A DNA stretch of 64,000 bases from Stenotrophomonas rhizophila (GTDB lineage: Bacteria > Pseudomonadota > Gammaproteobacteria > Xanthomonadales > Xanthomonadaceae), in contig NZ_CP007597.1 in assembly GCF_000661955.1 (NCBI RefSeq), forward strand, positions 4,487,228 through 4,551,227, written 5' to 3'. The position numbers and the translations under genes were made by a program. The notes under the pieces are model-generated. The model did no database searches. It saw nothing but the letters and a program-made list of their open reading frames with translations, and had not been told where the DNA came from. Positions 1 to 7,220 of this stretch are shown here, piece by piece (position 1 is the first letter of the stretch; each line of letters starts with the position of its first letter).

Positions 1-840
1 TCGTCTGCCGCCCCCGTCCTGCGCCCCCTGCTGACCGTTGCCGTGCTGGTGGCCCTGGCCGGCTGTACGACCACCGGCGCACCGCGCACCACGGCCGTGG
101 AGGCATCGGTCACGACCAAGGCGGTGGGTTACCTGCAGGCCGACGCGGTGCCAGCCAGCCTGGCGCTGGTGCCGGCGCCGCCGGCAGCCGGCTCGGCCGG
201 CTTCGCGCTGGACGAACAGGTCAGCCGTGAAGCCCGCGCGCTACGTGGCAGCCCCCGCTTCGCGCAGGCCCATATCGATGCCGAACTCGGCTTCCCGGCC
301 GGTGCCAACCAGTTCTCCTGCGCCATCGACATCGACGTGGACGCGGTAAAGACGCCCGCGCTGTACCGCCTGCTGGAACGCAGCCGGATCGATGCCAGCT
401 CGGCCACGCGCACCGCCAAGAAGCACTACCAGCGCGCGCGCCCGTTCATGGTCAACGGCGAACCCACCTGCACGCCCGACGATGAAGAAGGGCTGCGCGG
501 CAATGGCTCGTACCCGTCCGGCCATACGTCCATCGGCTGGGCGTGGGCCTTGATCCTGTCCGAGATCGCCCCCGAGCGCGCCGATGCAATCCAGCTGCGT
601 GGCCGCAACTACGGCGAGAGCCGCCTGGTGTGCAACGTGCACTGGCAGAGCGACATCCTGGAAGGGCGGTTCATGGGCGCGGCCGCCGTGGCACGCCTGC
701 ACGACAACGCCGCGTTCAACAAGGATCTGCTGGCTGCGCGCAAGGAGATCGCCGCGGCACGCAAGGCCGGGCTGCATTCCAGCCGCGATTGCGCCGCCGA
801 GGAAGCGGTGTTGAAGGTGCGGCCTGAGAGCGCGTTGTAG
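1..840 (+). CDS. Class A (PAP2-type) acid phosphatase lipoprotein, 5' end cut by window
   Basis: The frame is open from base 1, so the true start lies outside the window; a GTG at 43 is inside the signal sequence. The start of the visible protein is a hydrophobic stretch ending in LAGC, a lipobox, so the mature protein is probably a lipid-anchored periplasmic enzyme. The three PAP2 phosphatase motifs are in order: K-x6-RP (KKHYQRARP, near 418-444), PSGH (GSYPSGHT, near 505-528) and SR-x5-H-x3-D (SRLVCNVHWQSD, near 619-654). Family members hydrolyse phosphomonoesters non-specifically through a phospho-histidine. A strong hairpin follows the stop. Function as a class A non-specific acid phosphatase is well supported; the natural substrate is not visible. 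Confidence 0.9.
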   Translation, partial: SSAAPVLRPLLTVAVLVALAGCTTTGAPRTTAVEASVTTKAVGYLQADAVPASLALVPAPPAAGSAGFALDEQVSREARALRGSPRFAQAHIDAELGFPAGANQFSCAIDIDVDAVKTPALYRLLERSRIDASSATRTAKKHYQRARPFMVNGEPTCTPDDEEGLRGNGSYPSGHTSIGWAWALILSEIAPERADAIQLRGRNYGESRLVCNVHWQSDILEGRFMGAAAVARLHDNAAFNKDLLAARKEIAAARKAGLHSSRDCAAEEAVLKVRPESAL

Positions 841-850
841 GCGCGTTGGG

Positions 851-874
851 CAGCCGACCAACGGTCGGCTCTAC
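851..874 (-). repeat. SMAG (GTAG-type REP) palindrome
   Basis: Read on the minus strand it is GTAG followed by AGCCGACC-GTT-GGTCGGCT, the typical Stenotrophomonas GTAG palindrome. It lies just after the acid phosphatase stop. Confidence 0.85.
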
Positions 875-885
875 CGGTATGACGG

Positions 886-915
886 AAAACGGCGCGGATT
901 TCTCCGCGCCGTTTT
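886..915. terminator. Bidirectional terminator hairpin
   Basis: A perfect 13-bp stem (886-898 with 903-915, four-base loop) has A-runs on one side and T-runs on the other. It sits between the convergent acid phosphatase and TonB-receptor genes, so it can end both transcripts. Confidence 0.85.
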
Positions 916-928
916 CGTTTTCAGGGGC

Positions 929-953
929 GTGCCCACCATCGGTGGGCACCTAC
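929..953 (-). repeat. SMAG-like palindrome
   Basis: GTGCCCACC-ATC-GGTGGGCAC followed by CTAC; the minus strand reads GTAG plus a 9-bp palindrome. It is a sequence variant of the SMAG family with a different stem. Confidence 0.75.
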
Positions 954-966
954 CGCATGACGTGCA

Positions 967-3234
967 TCAGAACTTCGCGGTGAACTCCACGCCGAACGTG
1001 CGCGGTTCGTTGAGGAAGCCGGTGAGGTTGTTGAAGTCGATCGCGCCCACCACGCGCACCTGGTCGGTCAGGTTGCGGCCGTACACGGCCACGTCGTACT
1101 GGCCGTAATCCCAGTTGTAGCCCAGGCGCAGGCCACCTTCCAGCGACGAGCGGCTGCGGAACTCCGGCGACTCGTACAGGAAGAAGTTCACTTCACTGCG
1201 GTAAGCCCAGTCGGTGTACACGTACAGCTCGCTGGCGTCGTTGATCGGGAAACCGGCGCGCAGGGTCAGGTTGTGGATCCACTTCGGCGCCTGCGGCAGC
1301 GAATTGCCGTTGACCAGTGCGTAGGTGGAACCGTCGATGACCGTGGTCGGGTCGGTGATGGTGCAGCCGCCACCGCAGATCGCCACCGCCAGGTCGCGGT
1401 CCTTGATCTCGGTGTCGTTGTAGCTGCTGCCCAGGGTGAGCAGCACGTGGTCGGTGAGGTAGGCCTCGAAGTCCAGTTCCACGCCCTGGCCCAGGGTCTT
1501 GTCGGCGTTGAGCAGGGTGGCGGTGTTGTTGCTGCCGCCCACCGCGATCAGCTGCTGGCCATCGACGTTGTAGCGGAACACGTTGAAGCCCAAGCGCGCA
1601 CGACGGTCGAACAGGTCGGCCTTGATGCCGGCTTCATAGGAAATCACCTTCTCCGAGTCGGCCTGGGAGACGCCACCGAAGGCCAGACGGCCCTGGATCG
1701 ACGGCGCACGGAAGCCCTTGGCCACGCGTGCATAGGCGTTGAGGTTGTCGGTGATCTGGTAGACGCCGCTCAGGTCCCAGCTGACGTCGTTGACGTCGGT
1801 GTTGGCCAGGTACGGGCCGCTGACCGGCGTACCGAACGGCACGGCCTGCAGCACGCTGGCGCTGAAGTCCTTCTTGTCCTGCGTGTAACGCACGCCACCG
1901 CGCAGCTTGAAGCGCTCGGTCACGTCGAAATCGCCGGACACGAACGCCGCCCAGGCCTTGTTACGCTGGCTCTGCACGGCATGGCCGTTCTGCGGGTTGC
2001 CCGGGGTCAGCGAATCGTAGTTGAAGCTGTCGATGGTGACGTCTTCATCGAAGTAGAACAGCCCCGCCTGCCAGTCGAAGCGGCCCCATTCGTTGGATTC
2101 GATGCGGAATTCCTGCGTCCACTGGCGGTGGTGCGGCAGGCCATCGGCCGACTCGGAGGCGAACGGGATGTTGCCCGGGCCATAGTTGCCCGCGCCCAGG
2201 AAGCTGGCGCCGTAGCCGCCGTCGATGTCGCCGTGGTTGAGCGATTCGGCGGTTTCATAGCCGGTGATCGAGTGCAGCGTCACCCGCCCCAGGTCCCACT
2301 TCAGGCGCGCGCTGGCACCCCAGGTTTCAAGTTCCGAGAAGTTCTGGCCGTCGGTGGAGACCTCGTCGCGGTCGAAGTTCTCGACCAGCTGGTTGGTGCC
2401 CGGCTTGAGGATGTTGGCGCGGAACAGGCGCGCGGTGCCGTTGAGCTTGCGCTTGTGCACGTTGAACAGCGCTTCGAGGTCGTCGCCTTCGTACAGGAAC
2501 TGCAGGCGGGCGGCGGCTTCGTCGTAGCCTTCAAAGCCCTGCGCGGGCGCATTGGCGCGGGTATTGGTCACCCAGTCATCGCGGCGCTGGTACAGCGCCG
2601 ACACGCGTGCCGACCAGCGGTCGGTCAGCGGACCGCCGTAGGCGCCCTGCGTGTTCCAGGTGTTGTAGCTGCCGTAGGCCACCTTGACGTAACCGTCGGC
2701 GTCCTGCGACGGGCGCGCCGAATCGAACTTGACCACGCCGGCCGGGGTGTTGCGCCCGAACAGCGTGCCCTGCGGGCCGCGCAGCACTTCCACACCGGCC
2801 AGGTCGAACAGCGGGAAACCCTTCAGCAGCGGGCTTTCCTGCACCACGTCGTCATACACCAGCGAGACCGGCTGGGAGGCATTGAGATCGAAGTCGGTAT
2901 TGCCCAGGCCGCGGATGTAGAAGCGCGGGAAGGCACGCCCGTAGGACGATTCGATGTTCAGGCTGGGCACGCGCGCGGACAGGAAGCGGATGTCGTCGCC
3001 GGCCGAACCGAGCACGTCGAGCTTCTCGCCCTGGATGGCCGAGATCGACACCGGGACGTCCTTGGCGTTTTCCACACGGCGCTGGGCCGTCACCTGCAGG
3101 GTGTCGAGGGCGACCGGATCCTTGGTGGCGGGGGCGTCCTGGGCTGCGGCCGTCAATGGCAGCAGGGCGGCAAGGGCGATGACGAGCGGGTGCACGGACG
3201 GAAACCGGCCGTGGGCAGTGCGGTTCGGGAACAT
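967..3234 (-). CDS. TonB-dependent outer-membrane receptor (755 aa)
   Basis: A signal peptide ending near LTAAAQ is followed by a short TonB-box-like segment (LDTLQVTAQRR), then a plug domain with the RGLGNTDFD and VEVLRGPQGTLFGRN motifs near residues 105-160. A 22-strand barrel region ends in the usual terminal aromatic residue (FTAKF). Length is normal for the family. Barrel features resemble iron-complex or small-ligand receptors rather than the much longer carbohydrate receptors in this window. The ligand cannot be told from the sequence. It stands alone as a transcription unit, with an 18-bp palindrome about 50 bp upstream. Confidence 0.92.
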   Translation of the reverse strand: MFPNRTAHGRFPSVHPLVIALAALLPLTAAAQDAPATKDPVALDTLQVTAQRRVENAKDVPVSISAIQGEKLDVLGSAGDDIRFLSARVPSLNIESSYGRAFPRFYIRGLGNTDFDLNASQPVSLVYDDVVQESPLLKGFPLFDLAGVEVLRGPQGTLFGRNTPAGVVKFDSARPSQDADGYVKVAYGSYNTWNTQGAYGGPLTDRWSARVSALYQRRDDWVTNTRANAPAQGFEGYDEAAARLQFLYEGDDLEALFNVHKRKLNGTARLFRANILKPGTNQLVENFDRDEVSTDGQNFSELETWGASARLKWDLGRVTLHSITGYETAESLNHGDIDGGYGASFLGAGNYGPGNIPFASESADGLPHHRQWTQEFRIESNEWGRFDWQAGLFYFDEDVTIDSFNYDSLTPGNPQNGHAVQSQRNKAWAAFVSGDFDVTERFKLRGGVRYTQDKKDFSASVLQAVPFGTPVSGPYLANTDVNDVSWDLSGVYQITDNLNAYARVAKGFRAPSIQGRLAFGGVSQADSEKVISYEAGIKADLFDRRARLGFNVFRYNVDGQQLIAVGGSNNTATLLNADKTLGQGVELDFEAYLTDHVLLTLGSSYNDTEIKDRDLAVAICGGGCTITDPTTVIDGSTYALVNGNSLPQAPKWIHNLTLRAGFPINDASELYVYTDWAYRSEVNFFLYESPEFRSRSSLEGGLRLGYNWDYGQYDVAVYGRNLTDQVRVVGAIDFNNLTGFLNEPRTFGVEFTAKF

Positions 3235-3285
3235 GGCGTTTTAGGCTGTGTTGGGAGGGGTGGTGGACCGGCGCTACCAGACAAT

Positions 3286-3303
3286 TGTTGCAGTACAGCA
3301 ACA
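3286..3303. promoter_or_regulatory. 18-bp palindrome upstream of TonB receptor
   Basis: TGTTGCAGTACAGCAACA is an almost perfect inverted repeat (only the two bases flanking the central GTAC do not pair). It lies about 50 bp upstream of the receptor start codon at 3234 and looks like an operator for a dimeric regulator that is not identified here. Confidence 0.45.
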
Positions 3304-3457
3304 GCGTCGCAAATTCCGGTCATTCATTACCAAGATCCGGCCACCCGGATGTGAAGACGGGTTGCGGTTTTCGACGCCGATCACGACTTCCGGCCCACTC
3401 AGCCTTCCGTCGACCGCCCTAGACTGGCTCCCTCCTCCGTCTGCCAGGCACACCGCC

Positions 3458-4483
3458 ATGACCCAGTGGTACTTCCATACCTCCGGCCAGGCCGACCGCA
3501 CCGGTCCCCTCGACGATGCCGCCGCCCGCAAGTACGCCCACCTCAACCCGCGGGCGCTGGTCTGGTGCGAGGGCATGAGCGGCTGGATGGCGATCAGCGA
3601 GGTGCCCGAGCTGCTGGCCGGCAGCGTCGCCCCGCAGGGCGCGCCGCCGCCCCTGCCCGGCCCCGGTGGCCGCAGCCAGCGCGCCGACGACATCGAGTTC
3701 CGCATCGTCGGCCATGAAATGCAGTTCGTGGAGATCGAGCTGGACCCGGGCGAAAGCGCCATCGCCGAGGCCGGCGCCCTGATGTTCAAGGACGCCGCGG
3801 TGCAGATGGACACCGTGTTCGGCGACGGCTCGCACAGCGGCCAGGGCGGCGGCTTCATGGACAAGCTGATGAGCGCGGGCAAGCGCGTGCTCACCGGTGA
3901 AAGCCTGTTCGCCACCCTGTACACGCACACCGGCCAGGGCAAGGCCAAGGTCGCCTTCGCCGCGCCCTACCCCGGCACGGTGCTGCCGATGAAGCTGGAC
4001 CAGCACGGCGGCCGCCTCATCTGCCAGAAGGACAGCTTCCTGGCCGGCGCGCGCGGCGTGCAGATCGGCGTGCAGTTCCAGCGCAAGATCATGACCGGCC
4101 TGTTCGGCGGCGAGGGCTTCATCATGCAGAAGCTGGAGGGCGACGGCTGGGTGTTCGTGCATGCCGGCGGCTGCGTGGTGGAGCGGGAACTGGCCGCCGG
4201 CGAGCGGCTGGACGTGGACACCGGCTGCATCGTGGCCTACCACGCCAGCGTGGACATGGACGTGCGCCGCGTGGCCGGCATCAAGAGCATGGTGTTCGGC
4301 GGCGAAGGCGTGTTCCTGGCCACGCTGACCGGCCCGGGCAAGGTGTGGCTGCAGTCGCTGCCGTTCTCGCGCCTGGCCGGGCGCATGTGGATGGCCGCGC
4401 CCCAGGCCGGCGGGCAGAGCCGTGGCGAGGGTTCGGTGCTGGGCGGCATCGGCCGGATCCTGGACGGCGACAACCGGTTCTGA
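3458..4483 (+). CDS. GYF_2-AIM24 fusion protein (TIGR00266 family), 341 aa
   Basis: The first ~50 residues (MTQWYFHTSGQ... LVWCEGMSGWMAISEVPEL) match the bacterial GYF_2 pattern, a putative protein-binding module. From about residue 75 the protein is an AIM24/TIGR00266 domain (FRIVGHEMQFVEIELDPGES, then AEAGALMF, repeated beta elements and glycine-rich loops). No signal peptide or membrane helix is seen, so it is probably cytoplasmic. The frame extends upstream to 3248, but the ATG at 3458 is chosen because the GYF domain begins there. AIM24 domains form trimeric beta-barrel-like folds of unclear biochemical role; no substrate can be proposed. Confidence 0.85.
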   Translation: MTQWYFHTSGQADRTGPLDDAAARKYAHLNPRALVWCEGMSGWMAISEVPELLAGSVAPQGAPPPLPGPGGRSQRADDIEFRIVGHEMQFVEIELDPGESAIAEAGALMFKDAAVQMDTVFGDGSHSGQGGGFMDKLMSAGKRVLTGESLFATLYTHTGQGKAKVAFAAPYPGTVLPMKLDQHGGRLICQKDSFLAGARGVQIGVQFQRKIMTGLFGGEGFIMQKLEGDGWVFVHAGGCVVERELAAGERLDVDTGCIVAYHASVDMDVRRVAGIKSMVFGGEGVFLATLTGPGKVWLQSLPFSRLAGRMWMAAPQAGGQSRGEGSVLGGIGRILDGDNRF

Positions 4484-4533
4484 GGGGGCTGGCCGGTGGC
4501 CGGCAACCCGATATAAACCGGCGCCCTGCCATT

Positions 4534-4554
4534 GCCGACCAACGGCCGGCAGTA
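4534..4554 (-). repeat. Degenerate SMAG-like palindrome
   Basis: GCCGACC-AAC-GGCCGGC followed by AGTAC; it resembles SMAG units but one arm carries a mismatch and CTAC has become GTAC. Confidence 0.5.
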
Positions 4555-4600
4555 CCGGTATGCTGACGCCCTCGATGCCCATTCACTTTCTGCCACGCCG

Positions 4601-5593
4601 ATGAAATCACTGCACCGTATTCGCCTGACGCTGTCTGTTGCCGCTCTCGGCCTGCTCGCCGGCTGCGGCGGTGACCCCGTGCGCCCGACCCCGCCACCGG
4701 TGGCCACCCCGGTGGTGCAGGCCAAGCCGGTCAAGATCGGCATCGCCCTGGGCGGCGGCGCGGCCAAGGGCTTTGCGCATATCGGCGTGATCAAGATGCT
4801 GGAAGCCAACGGCTTCGAGCCGGTGGTGGTGTCCGGCACCAGCGCCGGCAGCGTGGTCGGCGCGTTGTACGCCAGCGGCATGGACGCGTTCCAGATGCAG
4901 TCCAAGGCCGTAGCCCTGGACGAAGCCAGCATCCGCGACGTGCGCCTGTTCTCCGGCGGCCTGGTGCAGGGCCAGAAGCTGCAGGACTACGTGAACGCGC
5001 AGGTGGGCAACCGCCCCGCCGAAAAACTGCAGAAGCCGTTCGCGGCCGTGGCCACCAACCTGGACACCGGCGACCGCGCCGTGTTCGTGCGCGGCAACGT
5101 GGGCCAGGCGGTACGTGCGTCCAGCAGCATCCCCGGCGTGTTCGAGCCGGTGAAGATCGGCAAGAACAGCTTCGTCGACGGCGGCGTGGTCAGCCCGGTG
5201 CCGGTGGATGCAGCGCGCCAGCTGGGCGCCGACTTCGTCATCGCCGTGGACATCTCCAGCAAGGCCAGCGGCAAGTCGCCGACCGGCATGCTGGGCATCG
5301 TGAACCAGTCCATCTCGATCATGGGCCAGCGCCTGGGCGAGCAGGAACTGGCCCGCGCGGACATCATCATCCGCCCCAAGGTGCTGGAGATCGGCGCGGC
5401 CGATTTCAGCCAGCGCGGCTACGCGATCCTGGAAGGCGAGAAGGCCGCGATGGCGGCGATGCCGCAGATCCGCGCGAAGGTGCAGCAGCTGCAGCGGGCC
5501 CGTGCGGCCGCGGTAGCGCCGCCGCCGCCGAAGCCCAAGTGCGATGAACCGTCGCGCGTGGGTCGGCTGATGGGGCGCAAGGAAAAGTGCTGA
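4601..5593 (+). CDS. Patatin-like phospholipase lipoprotein (RssA-like), 330 aa
   Basis: The ATG at 4601 opens a lipoprotein signal (SVAALGLLAGC), so the protein is probably anchored facing the periplasm. The patatin catalytic set is complete: the oxyanion loop GGGAAKGFAHIG near residue 52, the nucleophile elbow GTSAG (Ser) near residue 80, and the Asp-containing DGGVVSPVP near residue 196. Family members are Ser-Asp dyad acyl hydrolases; RssA-like bacterial proteins are poorly characterised. The C-terminus is proline-rich and basic. A SMAG element follows directly. Confidence 0.88.
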   Translation: MKSLHRIRLTLSVAALGLLAGCGGDPVRPTPPPVATPVVQAKPVKIGIALGGGAAKGFAHIGVIKMLEANGFEPVVVSGTSAGSVVGALYASGMDAFQMQSKAVALDEASIRDVRLFSGGLVQGQKLQDYVNAQVGNRPAEKLQKPFAAVATNLDTGDRAVFVRGNVGQAVRASSSIPGVFEPVKIGKNSFVDGGVVSPVPVDAARQLGADFVIAVDISSKASGKSPTGMLGIVNQSISIMGQRLGEQELARADIIIRPKVLEIGAADFSQRGYAILEGEKAAMAAMPQIRAKVQQLQRARAAAVAPPPPKPKCDEPSRVGRLMGRKEKC

Positions 5594-5603
5594 TCAAGGT
5601 TCT

Positions 5604-5627
5604 GTAGCGCCGGGCTCTGCCCGGCTG
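5604..5627 (+). repeat. SMAG (GTAG-type REP) palindrome
   Basis: GTAG followed by CGCCGGGC-TCT-GCCCGGCTG: the GTAG head with a variant stem. Confidence 0.75.
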
Positions 5628-5779
5628 CTCTCCCCAAACGACGCAATTGCACCGGCCCCTGCCTACGCTGCACCGCCGCTCGCCGCGTTCAATCCGTTGG
5701 ACCCGGCGGCAAAGTGCCGGTTCCGAGATGCCATTGAACGACGCCTGGACAGTGCAACGGGTGCCGCGTACCAGATGTC

Positions 5780-6040
5780 TTAAGCTCCTGACCCCGGCAA
5801 AGGGGACGCGGGCTCTGGAGCACCGTTTACGTCAGCCTCAACTACGTAATTATCTGAATACGTGTCGCCCAGTTGAGGCGGGTCGCCGGATTGGCGACGG
5901 GCCGCGACCTCCTTGCGCAGGTTCACCCATTTGACGTCTGGCCAGCCGAGCATGGAGAAGATCGACTCTGCCGTACAGATCATCTTCTTGAAGCGTCGCC
6001 CTATCCGATAGCCAATGAAGATCACCACCGCTATGTTCAT
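5780..6040 (-). CDS. Small putative membrane protein, 86 aa, at the end of the T6SS cargo island
   Basis: The only ATG in frame is at 6040; an in-frame stop sits 13 bases upstream of it. The N-terminus (MNIAVVIFIGYRIGRRF) looks like the end of a membrane helix followed by basic residues; the rest is soluble and polar, with a proline-rich tail. It follows the immunity-like gene by 93 bases on the same strand and shares the island's lower GC. The stretch SMLGWPDVKWV loosely recalls LLLCWPTWWPRI at the end of the upstream protein, so it may be a remnant of a duplicated immunity gene. The ribosome binding site is poor (AAGG only two bases from ATG). Function unknown. Confidence 0.4.
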   Translation of the reverse strand: MNIAVVIFIGYRIGRRFKKMICTAESIFSMLGWPDVKWVNLRKEVAARRQSGDPPQLGDTYSDNYVVEADVNGAPEPASPLPGSGA

Positions 6041-6133
6041 GACCTTGTGTTGTCACAGCGCAGACACTCCCTCGGCAGCCATGGGCATCGCCGAAGGGCG
6101 CCTTCACGCGTTCTTGCCTACTACGCACTGTGT

Positions 6134-7216
6134 CTAGGTTGGCCTACCGACAGAGCTTTCCGACTTGTCGACAACCTTGACTGCCGAAGCTCTGAGCTTT
6201 GCCGCCATCTCCGGGCCGTAGTCGTCGGCAGTAGTCAGCTTCGGCACGGGCGCACCGGGCAGTCCGGCGCGACGAATGATCCTGGGCCACCATGTAGGCC
6301 AGCACAGAAGCAGCGAGAGCCAATGGCAGATGCTGTGCATTAGCAGCAAGGGCGAGAGCAGAAGCGCGAATGTGAGCACCATCCCCTTGTCACCGTTGTG
6401 CCAAGAAGGCTTCATAAAACTCAAAGTTGATCGAACAGAATCCCATGGCCAAGGAAACGTCGAACGAAGCCTGGTCGGACTAGGAACGGAATTGATGCCC
6501 TCCTCCATGTAACGCCGGATGTACTCCCATAGTGCTTCAGCCCTATCGCGGTCTGACAGAGTACCGCCGACCAGACTAAGATCGTCGAAACCTGCACCGC
6601 TGTAACGCGCCGGCCAAACTAGTGCGAGCACGCCATCGCCAAGACGCGAGCCCTTGTCACCGCCGCTTATATCCGCAACGGTAGACTCCCAGGGAAATGT
6701 CACGATTCCGCCGGCGTAGGAGGGACGATTTATGTGCACCTGCCGGGTGAGTCTGTTAAAGCGAATCACAAGCCGTCGCTGAGTGAAGATCTCCAAGCGA
6801 ATCCAGCGCCAGCCGAATCGGAACAGAACAATGTTGGCCACAAGCCAAACAAGGATAGAAAGGGGAGCGAATATATACCCCTCAGTAGTGAGGGGATATC
6901 CCATAGGGCCTATGCCCGAAGAGATGCTCCGAATGCCCGGGAGAACTAGATTAAAAAATATCTGGTATTGAAGAAAATACATCAATCCAATGAATAGGAA
7001 TGCGACTACGCCTCGCCGATCCTCCTGCCAGGCAGCCTGCACATCCATGAATCTTTCGTTGACTGCGAATATTGCCTGCTCATCGTGAGGCGCTGTATTC
7101 AAGGCTACCAGAATTTGTGAATTGCCCTCTGCCGCTGAAATGCGAATATTCTCTTTTGATTCCTCATCAAAACAGGTGATTTTTGATTCCCAATAGATCA
7201 TTTCCAAAAGGTACAT
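6134..7216 (-). CDS. Putative T6SS immunity protein, multi-spanning membrane protein (DUF6708-like), 360 aa
   Basis: The ATG at 7216 is chosen because it falls four bases after the toxin's stop; the frame extends further upstream only inside the toxin gene. Membrane segments are seen near GVVAFLFIGLMYFLQYQIFF, IFAPLSILVWLVANIVLF and GMVLTFALLLSPLLLMH. Between the second and third lies a soluble domain with IRFNRLTRQVHINRP and VTFPWEST, typical of DUF6708-type proteins found next to VasX/BTH_I2691-type effectors. Position directly behind a pore-forming-like effector and its multi-helix topology suggest it protects the producer's own inner membrane. Immunity is inferred from context, not shown by sequence. 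Confidence 0.65.
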   Translation of the reverse strand: MYLLEMIYWESKITCFDEESKENIRISAAEGNSQILVALNTAPHDEQAIFAVNERFMDVQAAWQEDRRGVVAFLFIGLMYFLQYQIFFNLVLPGIRSISSGIGPMGYPLTTEGYIFAPLSILVWLVANIVLFRFGWRWIRLEIFTQRRLVIRFNRLTRQVHINRPSYAGGIVTFPWESTVADISGGDKGSRLGDGVLALVWPARYSGAGFDDLSLVGGTLSDRDRAEALWEYIRRYMEEGINSVPSPTRLRSTFPWPWDSVRSTLSFMKPSWHNGDKGMVLTFALLLSPLLLMHSICHWLSLLLCWPTWWPRIIRRAGLPGAPVPKLTTADDYGPEMAAKLRASAVKVVDKSESSVGRPT

Positions 7217-7220
7217 CGTC

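Noticed and set aside
5640..5780. tRNA-like or gene remnant between the patatin gene and the T6SS island
   Set aside because: A GGTTCCGAG-like stretch is present but no cloverleaf can be drawn and no frame looks coding.
6041..6133. Frameshift joining the small ORF at 5780 to the immunity gene
   Set aside because: The immunity gene has its own stop and there are stops in the candidate frames of the gap, so a single frameshift would not make one longer protein.
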